Positions 21,570-32,927 of a stretch of 64,000 nucleotides of DNA are shown piece after piece. Under the pieces are notes generated by a model that saw only the letters and a program-made list of their open reading frames with translations, did not search any database and was not told the origin of the DNA. Source of the stretch: Cladopsammia gracilis (lineage: Eukaryota > Cnidaria > Anthozoa > Scleractinia > Dendrophylliidae); NCBI GenBank assembly GCA_022457155.1, contig JAJGOT010000137.1, forward strand, positions 244,501 through 308,500. The letters are read 5' to 3'. Positions within the stretch are counted from its first letter, which is position 1. Each line of letters starts with the position of its first letter. The position numbers were made by a program, and so were the translations under genes.

Positions 21570-21599
<30 letters not shown>
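21473..21599 (+). mobile_element. Retroposed copy of an unidentified about 100-nt structured RNA with poly(A)
   Basis: The insert is about 100 bp followed by about 28 A residues and flanked by a 15-bp target duplication, AAGTTTGGGCAAGGT (21458-21472 and 21600-21614). The left TIR has the uninterrupted site. Before the tail the sequence has a GGAAT/ATTCC hairpin and an outer GGCAT/ATGCC pair, so it looks like a small structured RNA copied by LINE machinery. I checked it mentally against tRNA, U1-U6, U11/U12 and Y RNA patterns without a match. Confidence 0.7.
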
Positions 21600-21605
<6 letters not shown>

Positions 21606-21875
21606 GGGCAAGGTTATTGTACCATTGTTTTGAAATCTTGTCAACCCGGTTTTTGGAACTGGTTACTCTAGGTAATTAAATACCACAGCAATAACGGTCG
21701 TTAATGTATACCACCGCACGTTAATGAGATTCCACAGCATTTTATTCATGAGTTCAAGACAATAGACTATGACATCACTGGCGTTAATTTATTCCCCCAC
21801 ACGTTAATGAGATTCCCCCACAAAAAAGAGGATTAAAACTTGCGCCCTATACTACTCGGTATAGTACAAAGCACT

Positions 21876-23333
21876 AGGGACTTTAAGCACCGAGAACGGC
21901 AACGGCAATGGCAATGCGGAAACAGAGAAACGACTAGGGAAAACCTGGCATTTTGGCATGAATCTTAATATCATTAAGCACTGGCGGGTACAACGGCACG
22001 TCCAACGGCACTTCGCTTGAAGAAAGTTTTTCAAAGCGTTCGCTATGGCCGCTCTAAAACAGGTCAGAGATTTAATGCCGATAAGTCATTATGAAGGAAT
22101 TAGTTACGATGAAGAGTTTTTGTTGCTTTACAACTTGAACAATTACTTATAGTCAAAAAATCTTGATCTGCCGTACGATTCGTGGAAGAAGATGAGTGCT
22201 TGTCTGAGTTTCGGTTTCGATGACATGACATCCCACTACTTGCAGAAGTTCTTGATGTACATGGTGCATTTAAATGCAATCAAAGGAGCATCCCCGACGG
22301 AATACAGAGGCTTTGCATTCTTCTAAAGAAAGAAAAACTTAAACATTAAACGACAATAAAGACACTGGAAACGGCGAAACTATATTTAAAATTAAGCCGG
22401 TTTATTTACGGGGAACAAATTTTAACACGCAATCTCTTTTTTTGTTTGTTTAATTGTTGCCTTGTTACGATTCATACAGATCATGTATCAGAACCAATTT
22501 TTAACTATTCCTTCCTATTCCTGATATTTGTATTGAAAACGGCAAGCTTTAAAAACATTAATTATAAATACAAAAAGAAGCCAAGCAAACCACTGCACTA
22601 AATATAGTTAACATAAACAAGCTACCAGTCAACTCAGTTTTTTTTCGCTGATGAATTATTCAAACTGAAGTAATTCTCGCTCGAATATGAACTATTTATA
22701 GGTTTGAAAGCAGAATAGAATAGCAGCATAGCAGCTTTGACGGCTACAAGGCCTACAGGTTATCGAATATAAACTTAACTTCTATAAACTACACTGCATT
22801 GCACAGAAAGATCCAAATTTCACATGGCAGAATCGTAACTCGTCAATAAAATTCATCAAGCTAGCGGTTTCTCCAATGAAGTAAAGGTCAGTGACATGAA
22901 TATGACGCATGAATTCTTCAATGTATATTTCAATGAATGAGGAAGAAGAAATAGAAGAAAGTAAAATTTCTGTACCTATTCTCCGCCGCCATAAATAAAT
23001 TTGTAATTCTCTTCTCGGCAGTTCATGAAAGAAAAAATACAATAGTTGTTCAAATTTGATCAGATAACAATCCCAAAATATCAACATTTTTAAAAGTAAC
23101 ACTTTAAGTAATTCAAAAATTCGATTTTATGGATTTAGAAACAATAAAGCTGCAATTTAGAAGAAGGTAAATACTCACGTTGTGTGGAAACGGCAAGATG
23201 AGCAATTTCACATCAGGTCCGTGAAGAGAACGCGAGATATTTTCCCGCCAGTCATGCGCAGTGGATCATTTGGATTTTCCCTGAGCCTCTCGTGTCTCCG
23301 TTGCCATTGCCGTTCCCGGTGCTTAAAGTCCCT
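21876..23333. mobile_element. Harbinger-derived non-autonomous element with ACT duplication
   Basis: The left end agggactttaagcaccgag is complemented at the right end (ctcggtgcttaaagtccct-like, 23314-23333). ACT flanks it on both sides (21873-21875 and 23334-23336). The ends resemble those of the intact Harbinger at 2216-4990 (agggac.ttaag). The element is 1,458 bp and carries only a decayed nuclease N terminus; the minus-strand ORF at 23102-22782 has no recognised domain. Confidence 0.8.
22045..22326 (+). pseudogene. Truncated Harbinger nuclease N terminus, copy B
   Basis: Paralogue of 9018-9299, with an extra in-frame TAG after about 34 codons. It retains the MAALKQVRDLMPIS start and DEEFLLLYN. 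No catalytic residues remain. Confidence 0.7.
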
Positions 23334-23336
23334 ACT

Positions 23337-23520
23337 GTTTTATTTTAGAACACGTGTCGGCTTCACGCGTGTTTACAAGCAGATCGAGCGACAACTAAAG
23401 GCGGAGTTGTCTTTTATTAAGTTGACAAGATTACCTTATTTTTAATGGGTTCTCATACTTGGTGGGCGGAGTTATCTGAACGCGTTTGTTACAGAAGGGA
23501 CTGCAGTCCCTCCCGGTTAA
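23337..23520. other. Flanking sequence, no gene seen
   Basis: Short stretch after the Harbinger-derived element. The ORF crossing its right terminus is not credible. Confidence 0.4.
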
Positions 23521-23868
23521 GCCTAAAGAATACCGTTCAGAAGGACGTCGGACACCTTATTGAAACTTATATAACGGAGTAACTGTTTAGCTTTCAGTTG
23601 ATGTTATGGGTAGCAGTTTATATAGTTAAATTTAGGCCTGAACAACCCGAGAAGCTAGGTGGTACAGTGGTACATGCAGTGCACGTGGTACGGTAGGCTA
23701 TCTAAGCCTAAGCCTAGCTGAGATCACAGGTTCAATCCTGAGTGGGGGATTTTAGATTTTCTTTTTTACACTTAAAAATTTATTGAAAATAAAATTCTAA
23801 GTGTCGACATTACGTTATATAAGTCTTAATAAGGTGTCCGACGTCCCTCTAAACGGTATTCTTTAGGC
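23521..23868. mobile_element. TIR element with tRNA-like interior
   Basis: The ends are inverted repeats of about 55 bp (gcctaaagaataccgtt at left, mirrored at right) that include the gacgtcggacaccttatt block. The middle, about 23650-23749, has tRNA-like boxes (ggtggtacagtggtac and ggttcaatcctg), but I cannot close a cloverleaf. No target duplication is clear. Confidence 0.6.
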
Positions 23869-25500
23869 ACAACCGTCCCTCCCTTCTTTCCCGCCTCTTC
23901 CCCAGAGCCCCCTCGGTTCTAATTACTTTCACTCGCTCGCCACTCGGATTGCCGATCGCGTATTTGCTCTCCCGCTCGACTATGCAGAGAGGGACTGCTG
24001 GCATTCTATGATGTTGTTAAAAATTCAAGTTGAGAATATGTAGTTGAATTTCAATAGATTAATTTTCAAATGGAATTTATGTGTCCTTTAATGAAGGGCA
24101 TCTTGTAGTAGGCTGTAATAATTTACCTCGCCACTGTCATTGTGCCAAAACGTTCTCAAATGAAAATGACTTTTCAACTCCAATTCGGTGTTCAATTCCC
24201 AGTTGAAGAATTTAAGCTCATTAGCAATAGCAATTAAATTGCTCGGAGCATAAGCATTCTATCTCGAATTTTGGGCCTTTTTTATTTTTTCGCGCTCAGT
24301 TCGCCTCATTTGTGGCATGTGACCTACAAATTAATTGCAAAACATTGTTCAGAATTGTTTATGCTGTTTTTTCTTTGCTTAAGAGAAATTATGTATGCAA
24401 AAATAATCCCTGTCTCCCGCTCAAAAAATAAAGTTTACCTGAATTTCTTGATTTGATGCTGATTTTTTTGAGTCGTGCCTTGACTCTGAGCCAAGGCGAC
24501 CGACTCTATAACATGGGCTGCTATTTGTGAAAAAGCTCAGATTTTTCAAGTGGTTTATAGCCTGAGGCGAAGTGTTAGTGACGTCATATCGTTGATATAA
24601 CAACTTCAAGCTCATGGATGATTGGATTTATTTACAACATAAGAAAAAGGAAAATGACGAAACGAAACATATCAAGTAAAAGGAACTTAAATTATTGCCG
24701 GGTTTGGCGAGAGTTCTATTCGATAACGATTTCGTTTTCTTTCTTTTCGAGCAACAGATATTTGGAAGTATTAAGAGCAGATCCGTGCAAGAATCAAACA
24801 AAATCGCAAATCTTCGGCAAAGCTGAAAAAAAAATCAAATTCGCTCCTCTTTTGCATATAGATAGTCTATAGTAAGTATATGAATGCCATGTACTTTTTT
24901 CCTTGAAATATCTATTTGTTTCCGAGAAAAACGAAGAACGTCGTTATCAACTCAGGGCACAATTTGCCGATCACAAACACATGCAAACAGGGTTGAAATT
25001 AGTCATGATTCACTCGACTCGCGTATCAAAACTTTCACTCAAGGTATTTGGATGGTATAAAATTCATTTCAGACCAAAATATTATTTCATCAAGCCTTGT
25101 AAACATAATTTTTAATGACATTTCAAAAATGTTTTGTTTTTGTTGTATTTTAACATCTTAAAACTTCACCCGAAATTTTCCTGAAAACGCTAACATAGAA
25201 ATTTGTAAAATTTTGTAGACCTTAAGACAAGTATGTCAGGTCGAACATGCAGAGAGCGTTTTCCAAAATTATCTCTTGGTGACAAGAAATTCTGTATTAC
25301 GTAAAATGGGAGATGACGTTATAGCGTTGCTATGGCAACTCCGATTTCCTTAAAAAGTACCCCATCTGAAACTTTAATCTTTCACTAGTACGCCTGTGGC
25401 GATCGATTTTCCGTTGGATTGTTTATGGTGGTACACAAGTTTCTCAAAGTTAAAAGGTATCGTCACTCAAAAACCCAGTTGTGCCACCTTAACTCTGTAT
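23869..25500. other. Intergenic, old repeat fragments only
   Basis: Positions 24005-24235 are a diverged copy of 51505-51765 (gattaattttcaaatgg and caaatgaa.atgacttt blocks), part of which recurs at 54690-54780. The rest shows no credible gene, RNA or inverted repeat. Confidence 0.45.
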
Positions 25501-25559
25501 ATGGGCTTAATAAGAACTTTTTAACAGTGAACATAATAGGAAACGCTAGCGAAAGTTAT

Positions 25560-26640
25560 GGATGAGTCAATTCCAGCAGTGAACATAATAGGAAACGCTG
25601 GCGAAAGTTATTGATGAGTCAATTCCAGCAGTGCCCATCCCCCCCCCCCCCCCGGTCAACCCCTGGTCATTTGCCTTTTTTAAAAAAAATTGGTAAATTC
25701 CCCACGGTGGGGACAAGTAAGCCTTTCAAATTCCCCACGGTCGGGCCAAAAAAAGAACGATAAATGCCCCACCCCCGGGCTCATACAGCTCAAGTTTAAA
25801 TAATATTTGTCTTGTAGCTAGAGCCAGTAAACAGAGTAGAGTACTGAAAGTTGAGAAAAAATGAGGTTCCACCGTAGTTGGAACGGCTATTAATCATTAA
25901 TTCAATAAGCGGCTACAGACGTATGCATCTTCTTAAGTGTTATTGTCAGAGAAAACCGGGCAGGGCCCACGGTTCGAAGTCGGCCGATTCGTTTCAAATT
26001 TCTACCACAGATTACCCTTCTGATATGATTAAGAAATATTCCCTTTTAAAACGAATTGGCTTATTTTTATTCGACTTGACCACCCCCCCTTGTTTTGGGC
26101 TAATTTGCATGAGAAAATCGCTTCATATCTAGGGTAACTTGTGTAGGTTATTTGACCTACTTTTTGCCTGTTTTCAGCGTCTTTTTGATTTATGTTGATT
26201 ATTTGAGATTCGATTAAACTGTATTCACGTGATAAGTGATTTGGGATTGATTTCATGTTTTTGGTGAGCGTGCCAATTTTCGTCTTGTGTGGCTGTGGCG
26301 GATTCGCAAATTTTAAGCCCCTTTTAAACGGCATTTTCTCACAACTGCGTGGATAAAATTTCAAATCAAAACGGTTTTGGCACAGTCCATTTATTATTGT
26401 TTAATATTCAGTAAGATTTAGATTGGGACCTACGAATCCTTTTGGAAGATTGACCATTATAGTCGGCTTAAATCACGGCAAAATCATAACATGTTTTCCT
26501 GCCATATTTAAAGTATCAAAAGATACGAAACTATTTCTTTCAACTTAGATTTAACTGTTTGCATCCATTATTCATAATTATATTTTTTACTTGTCTGAAG
26601 TGTCTATGCTGGTAATAACGTAGTACTGTAAGTCGTTTTT
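25560..26640. repeat. Inverted-duplicate block matching 41830-43260 (part 1)
   Basis: Positions 25580-25660 contain two gaaagttat.gatgagtcaattccagcagtg copies. Positions 25660-25870 are the reverse complement of 41870-42080, and 25930-26610 of 42190-42870. A minus-strand ORF here (26364-26029) is a relative of the 121-codon ORF at 42342-42707 but has a stop near its start. Poly(C) at 25637-25654. Confidence 0.7.
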
Positions 26641-27190
26641 GCCGATATTTAAGATACATTTGAGTCAATGCATGTGATATTATCTGCAATATCTTAAGCG
26701 GAAGATCAAATTACACTTTTGATCATGTTAGGTGTCGTTTGTTGATATTCTAACCGCAAAATGAACATCTTAACAACTTGTAGTCGAAAATTTGACCTTT
26801 CTTTTTCTACTATTTCTAATATAAGCTAAACAATCGATCTCGTGACTTTTGCAATACTATAGAAACCAAAATACTTATATCGTACTTGCGTACCAAATTG
26901 GTCGGTGATGTCAATGGAATACGAAATTTGATCTCTTTAAAATATTAAACTTTTACATTCAACTTCATTTATACTTCCATAATTTGGTAATTTCCACATT
27001 TTGACAAACTATTGATTGCTAAAAGTTTAGAAAACAAAACAAAACACCGCATGTCGCTAAACTGCACTGGACTCTGCAGTTTTTCTCTCGTGAATTGTGT
27101 TCAATAACTGTTCACTGCACTGCACTCCCTCTCTTGCGAAGACCACAGAGGTTTTTGAATTCAATTCCCGAATTGAAAAAGTATGAAAAA
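26641..27190. other. AT-rich spacer, no gene seen
   Basis: No coding, RNA or repeat signal is recognised. Confidence 0.4.
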
Positions 27191-27298
27191 ATTGAAAGTA
27201 TGCAAAATCATGCTCGTGTCTAAACAAAAGTTTATCTTGTCTAAAGAAAAGTTCATCTTTTCTTTAGACAGGAGCACGATTTTGCATACTTTTCAATC
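27191..27298. repeat. Long hairpin (about 108 bp inverted repeat)
   Basis: attgaaagtatgcaaaatc at the left is mirrored by gattttgcatacttttcaat at the right, and the middle repeats the gtctaaa.aaaagtt motif. It folds as a near-continuous hairpin and could be a short MITE. No clear target duplication. Confidence 0.65.
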
Positions 27299-27410
27299 GG
27301 TTCGTAGTAAGATTTTTCCTGGACAATTCAAAGAACCATGCGCACCTTTCCAGGTGTGCATGTCTGACCTCATCGACGGGATGAATCAATAGTCTTGTCA
27401 AAACGGAATC

Positions 27411-27517
<107 letters not shown>

Positions 27518-27907
27518 TAACTGGGAACAGGAGTCCAGCACAACAAGGATCTCACAGTGTTGGTGATTTATATTTCGATTGAAAGAGTGAAATGAAGTTA
27601 GCGAAGCGAGGTTTCTGTATAAAATGCCATTTTTACTAGGTTCCGTCAATTCCTCAGATTCCGATCGTTCCACTGATCCCCGCTGTGCAGTTCCAAAGAT
27701 TAATATTTTTTCCATCATAATGGATGAGTCAATTCCAGCAGTGCCCATCGCCCCGGGCCATTTAGACATGTTGCTATCCCGGGAGTGGAGCAAGAGTAAA
27801 TCTAGCTTCGCGGGGGGGGGGGGGGGGTTATTAGTACACCCGTCATTTACCCCGGGGAATTTGACAGCCATGTGGCTTCGGACTCGCAGTTTGACAACTC
27901 TTCAAAC

Positions 27908-28004
27908 ATGGCATCCTTCAAGAACTTTATTGGCAAGAACGAGGAGTTTGTCGGAGAATGGCTGGTCCAGCAAGGGCTAGAAAAGCTTGTAGACATTTTT
28001 AAAG
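27908..28004 (+). CDS. N-terminal exon of a SAM-domain protein, likely start of the ROC GTPase gene
   Basis: ATG at 27908, then MASFKNFIGK, EEFVGEWLVQQGLEKLV and DIFKG, ending in phase 1 at donor GTATGT (28005). The WL..QGLEKLVDIFK pattern is how SAM domains begin. The frame is also open and conserved upstream of the ATG, compared with the inverted copy at 43025, so the true start may be earlier. The phase-1 donor matches the phase of the exons at 60038 and 60716, but joining them needs at least one exon that I cannot find. Linking them is inference; this could be an independent duplicate fragment. Confidence 0.45.
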
Positions 28005-28202
28005 GTATGTTTGACCGTTTTGTTTCTTTTTAATATATCGTAAATTTTAATTTCATTTCAAAGGCAAAAGAAGATTCATACGTCTGTAGGCGCTTCTTGA
28101 ATTGATAGCCCTTCGAACTACAGTGGAACTCCGATTTCTTGAACCCTCGGTTTTTCGAATTTCCGGATAAATAGATATCGTGCATGAAATAAGATAATGA
28201 TA

Positions 28203-29409
28203 ATATATATAGATAGGCAGAGCCTAACAGGGAAGCACTATGAACAAGCTTAACTAAGGTGAAACTTAACTAAGGTGAAAGGTCGGAAGCACAAGAATTA
28301 AGATTGACGACCGGGCTATTTTTCAATTTTAGCAATTCTCAAAAAACAGTATTACCCGACCGTCTGCACAGTACATTTAGACCGTAGAAAAGTTCACAAA
28401 AACAACTTTTCTCCGTCTAGAATTACAGGTACGACTACTTTCCGAATAAAATACATGTTTTGTTTGCCAAAAATTGCCCGAGAAACTGATTTGGAAATCA
28501 AAATTGCAAAAATACACAAACATATTTGCATAAGGCGATGCGAGTGAAGATAGAACTGTACTATAAAATCAAAGTCTTGTTTTGTTTATAAAATCGCTTT
28601 TCGATCTATCTTATGAATGAACAAACACATAAAAATGGACAACACAATCTTCTTTCGAAAAGTTTTATTCAAATCTTCATTAGTTCATGTATAAAAGTAA
28701 AACACGTACGATTTACAGCGCATCAGGCAAAGCTGTCCTCGATGAAATTCAAGATAACAGCACGACTTAATTTGAGCACGTTTCATAAACATGTCTCCAA
28801 AACACAAAGGAAAAGTCAATCAAACATTGATATCAACATAAATTCCCATCGAGAAATGTGATTTATTTTACCTTTAAGTCACTGGACTGCTTGGAAATTC
28901 ATTAAAACTCTGCTTCTTCGGTTCTGAAATCCGTAATAAAAACAACGCATCCCCCGCATTGCCCCTGCATTGATAAAAACGTATGAGGGTTCCTCGAAGC
29001 AAGATTTTATCCCCGAAAGCTCTTCTTTTTCCACTAAAGCGGCTTCTGAGTATCCCTTAATTAGTATCCCTGTCTTGAGTAGCAAACCGCGAAAAAATGC
29101 AGGGAAGTAACGACTTTACTGCTCCGCTAAACACTGCGAAAGATCCAACTTTTTTAAAACTTTAAAAAGTGTTTACAGAGCTGACGACTGTGTAGCCGCG
29201 CGTGTGGCGTCATACGCGCATGTTTTGCGACGTCATACGCGCCCGCGAATTTGCCTTGCGCGACCGACTTGACTGCTGACTGACACATGTCACGGAGGCG
29301 CGCCCGCGAAACATTCCGCTAGCCATGACCATGAAAAATGACAGACACAGGTTCTATGAGTATGGAGCTGCGCAGCCAGGCCTTCGGCCCGGCAAGTGCT
29401 CCGCTATGA
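28203..29409. mobile_element. Helitron-like non-autonomous repeat, copy 1
   Basis: The same about 1.2 kb sequence occurs at about 54935-56090. Both copies end at ccgctatga followed by T, shortly after a strong hairpin (GCCAGGCC-TTC-GGCCYGGC, here 29375-29393). A 3'-terminal hairpin, no visible TIRs and no target duplication suggest a Helitron-related non-autonomous family, although the terminal CTRR is not classical. No protein gene is seen; ORFs in it are not conserved between copies. Confidence 0.5.
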
Positions 29410-29555
29410 TTTACAAAATTTAATTTTGTCTGTGATACCTTTTTAAAATACGAATGACCATTCGGACGCTTGATATGCAAATACTATAGTTTTATAAACA
29501 ACATTAAAACTTGTACTACATGATTTAATACACAGCATGAAAAGGCAAATTTAAG

Positions 29556-29955
29556 TTGGCGTAATGGTAGCTTAAAGCTTGCGTAAAGTTCTAATTTACA
29601 CAACTTTACGCAACATTAACATTTTGTAAAGTTGACCTTTACGCTATCTTTACGCGAAGGCGTAAAGCTTAAGTAAAAAAACAACTTTAAGCTGGTCGTA
29701 AAGCTGGTGTAAATGTGCTGTAAAGTCAAGATTTAAATCCACGTATTGGAAGCATAAAGATGGCGTAAAGTTTAACTTTACACAATTTATACGTATCATT
29801 TACATGATGTAAAGACAACCTTTTGGCTATCTTTGCGCTGTCTGTGAAAAGCTGGAGTAAAGAAGCATCTTTAAACTTGGCGTAAAGTTAGTGTAAATCT
29901 GTTGTTAAGTCCACATTTACGCCACCATTACGCTTATATGTAAAGTTTGACTAGA
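29556..29955. repeat. Subterminal CGTAAAG/CTTTACG array, left
   Basis: About 400 bp with roughly two dozen occurrences, in both orientations, of a degenerate motif close to GCGTAAAGTT or its complement, irregularly spaced every 10-25 bp. This is the layout of transposase-binding subterminal repeats in CACTA elements. A related array is at the right end. Confidence 0.75.
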
Positions 29956-30705
29956 TCTACTTTCTTTTTTCTTTCTCTTTTATGACAAGATGTATACATA
30001 TGGTACTTGACATCCTTTATTTTGTTGATTATTACAACGTACATGTTGTGTAGTTTAAGTCTTACACTTATTGTTCATGAACCTGTAGTCTGCTAGAACT
30101 TATGTCAACATGAAAACCGGTCCCCTAATCTCAACCAGACATGATGAATTTCTTAGTTACGGTACATGAATTTTATACTTTTTGTGGTAACAGTAAAGAA
30201 ACCGGGTGAAGAACCTACACTACCACTTTATTAAAAACTGCAAAAAAAATTCCGGTTTGATAACCTTAACTTTGCATTAAATTGTAATCCAAAAATCTGA
30301 GGATGTTTTCAACATCCCGAACAGATATTAATTAATCAAGATCAGGAAGCACCTAGTTTTGATGAAAAGAAATCTACATGTAGTAATCTTTTTGTTTATG
30401 GTTTTAAGCTTCAAAGATAGAAACTCAGGTAGCTCAGGCACAATACATGTACATGTATTACTGTTCTTTGTTTACACTTTAAATAGAAGACCCAGAGTCT
30501 TTTATTGCCACTTTCATCTTTCTGGATCCAATGGTTTGCAGTCCAGAATTTTCAATTCCCTGATCAGCTCATCAGATCACCATCCTGAATACATGCCTAG
30601 AACAAAATTACAACAGGTTAGATGTACTACCCAAACTGAATGGAGACTACTGTATAATTCAAGGAAAAGGTAGATTTTAGGGGAACTAATTTAGAATGGT
30701 TTCCT
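29956..30705. other. Interior of CACTA-like element, no gene seen
   Basis: AT-rich; the 104-codon ORF at 30359 has no recognisable domain. Confidence 0.35.
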
Positions 30706-31212
30706 TAATTACTCGTGGCGAAGCACACGAGTTGTAAATCCGGCGTTGACTTTTCTTGTTTTTTTTTTTCGTGTCACATTAGCGCATGCAAATTTATGCA
30801 CGCATATTTAAGTCTATATCGACGACTATATGGCTTTCGGCCATGAAATACATACCGTAAAATCTCTCCGTGTGTGTACTCGAGAAGCAAGATAAAGAAC
30901 TGCTGCGTACAACTGCACACTTTCAAGACAATTCAAGGCGTTCATGGATGGATAGGGCCGTTTGATATTGTGTTCGCCGCTTATTCCTGTGGGATTTTTG
31001 CTCTGGCAAGTTCTGTGTTTTATATATTAAACTTGCCATTTGCTTAGCGATCGAGCTCCGGGTCGAGCTTAAGTGTCAGCTACTGAATCTAGTAAATGCA
31101 GTGTAGTCTTACTTTTAAACCCGTGTATACGTGAAAGCATGATGAACAGGTTATCGGCAACGGTGTTTAAATAAAATTCACTCTCTCACTCACTCACTCA
31201 CTCACTCGCTCC
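30706..31212. repeat. Unclassified dispersed-type repeat with CTCA tail
   Basis: It starts with a hairpin, actcgtggcgaagcacacgagt, and ends in (CACT)n at about 31187-31209. The opening hairpin is similar in form to the 5' end of the Helitron-like element at 12563, and the short tandem tail is SINE/LINE-like. Class undecided. Confidence 0.35.
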
Positions 31213-31466
31213 TTCCATCAGCTGTAAACTTAGTGAGCAAATGCTTTGTTACGAACACGTTTCGTAACAGGAATTCAACGTGAATCCAACGATAACAATA
31301 ATTAATTTGATGAAAACGAATATAGACAATAATAAGCTTACAGATGTTTCGCATTTGGAGTTTTTAGTGCAACATTAAAATCGATCTAAAAGGATTTTGC
31401 AACCTGAACACGCGTTCTGATGCGTATTTAACTTAATATAATAAAATTTAGTTCGTAGGTAGTATG

Positions 31467-31541
31467 TGCTCTTGGACAGCGCAGTGGTTGAGTTTGTGGC
31501 TTAGTCCCGGACGGCCCGAGTTCGAATCTCCATAAAGTCCT
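31467..31541 (+). repeat. tRNA-like sequence (pseudo-tRNA or SINE head)
   Basis: D-arm-like gcgcagtggttgag and T-arm-like cgagttcgaatctcc are about 35 bp apart, as in a pol III A-box/B-box pair. The acceptor and anticodon stems do not pair well, and a T/C-rich run follows. Confidence 0.35.
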
Positions 31542-32927
31542 CTTTTTCTTTTTTTTCTTTTTTTTTTTTTTCTTTTTTCGAACTGGACATTTTGAAAGTG
31601 ATGTACTTTTTTTTTTCGTTCGTCAAAAATCCTTACGTTTAATTTAAAAAAATATATATATCGAACTGTGTCAGTGTGAAAACGTAAGCTTACGGCAATA
31701 TTGCGTTACGCGTTACGCGTTACGCGTTAGCATTTCTTCTTCTCGGGTTGGCTCTTAGGGGACTTTGATTAGATAGAATTTTAAGCTTATGTTTCTCTGT
31801 AAAGGCACTCATATCACTTGGGAATCAATGCTGCAATAAGTTAAAGGCGCCACGAGTTCAAGCTGTGTACAGCTTCTTGTTCAAGTTGGATTATTTGAGG
31901 AAGTGCTAAAATTCATTAGAGGAAACACATGATTCCAAAAACCTTTTTCAACAACTGTTCCATTTCTCCACACAGGTACATGTACACATGTAACAAGGGG
32001 ACATATCATCAACAGACCTTACTAAAGTTATATAAATGTAGTTACAACACTTACTCCACAGCCTTGACACTACCATGCAATAGTGAAAACCCTCACAGGC
32101 ATTACAGGGCATATGGGTTTAACTGACAACACTAAAACCTTTTTAAGGTGCTATTTGGCAAAAAAGTTAATACAGCTCATTGGGCCACGGGTGACAGTAA
32201 AGTGCTAACCTTGTCAAACAAGCTACATGTAGGTTTATTTTGTAGCTAGGTATTTGTTTTGGTGGCCACAAATGTAAGTGCCATTGCCAACTGATAGCAA
32301 TCAGCAATACACATAGATTTCAATTTTCAACTGTCCACACTTATACTGATCAGTATCACATTTCTTCTTGTGATATGAATGCTTAATTAATCAGAGAGGT
32401 CATAAGAATTAAGTTTATGATCATGCAAGATCAGTTATCTTGATATTTGAACAGTTTCTCCCCATACTGCTACAATGAATGATATATGGTGACATTAGGA
32501 AGGAGAATTTATATTTTAATAGTGGGGAAAATGGGTTAATAATACCATCCAAAAAACTGCTTTTCAAGCTTACAGAGAATCTCAAGTGTTTTAGCTGATT
32601 TGGACCCCTGAAAGTGTGAACCTCCCAGTCCAAATACCATGGCGAATAAAGATGTCTGGTAGTCTGAATCCAATAGCAGATTTGGACTCCCTTTCGCAGA
32701 TTCAGACCCCTGTAAAATGTATTTCTAACCACGAATTATTTGTTTTCAACATGCTGCATCACCATGAAAACAGCACAAATTACATTACAAAAAATTTCCC
32801 CTAGCTTTGATAACATGCCAAACAAGTGTACTTAGTAAATATATCAACATGGACATTGAAAATAAACGTTTGCTCAATTTCATATTGTTGGGGGTCCAAA
32901 TCTGTGAGATGGTTCCATGGATATATA
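31542..32927. other. Interior of CACTA-like element, no gene seen
   Basis: Contains the tandem trio ttacgcgttacgcgttacgcg at about 31707 and short gatttggac repeats at 32598-32702. The minus-strand ORF at 32732-32421 has no recognisable domain. Confidence 0.35.

Larger units (their letters stand above)
17191..21856. mobile_element. Miniature Polinton/Maverick-like element with tRNA-His in both TIRs
   Basis: The element is 4,666 bp, begins AGTAGTATAG and ends CTATACTACT. It is flanked by CGGTAT on both sides (17185-17190 and 21857-21862); copy A at 8829-8840 has a single CGGTAT and no insert. A 6-bp duplication, 5'-AG termini and long inverted repeats are Polinton hallmarks. The TIRs are about 818 bp (17191-18008) and about 962 bp (20895-21856, lengthened by a retroposed insert), and each has a tRNA-His gene. 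The central 2.9 kb encodes a packaging-ATPase-like gene on the plus strand and two small genes on the minus strand. No DNA polymerase B, integrase, protease or capsid gene is present, so mobility would depend on proteins from elsewhere. The coding genes carry disruptions. Confidence 0.78.
20895..21856 (-). repeat. Right TIR of Polinton-like element
   Basis: Inverted copy of 17191-18008. It differs by a few substitutions and by the retroposed insert at 21473-21599. Near its inner edge it repeats the antisense of the minus-strand gene's last codons. Confidence 0.85.
11219..22690 (+). repeat. Segmental duplication, copy B (interrupted)
   Basis: This copy is collinear with copy A but split by three insertions: Helitron-like at 12563-16001, a small poly(TTTAATC) element at about 16729-16935, and the miniature Polinton-like element at 17191-21856. 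It lacks the 6.5 kb TTAA element of copy A. The insertions therefore postdate the duplication, and each copy records the other's empty sites. Confidence 0.85.

Noticed and set aside
23650..23749. A tRNA gene inside the TIR element
   Set aside because: Box A- and box B-like sequences are present but spacing is too long and stems do not pair; described only as tRNA-like.
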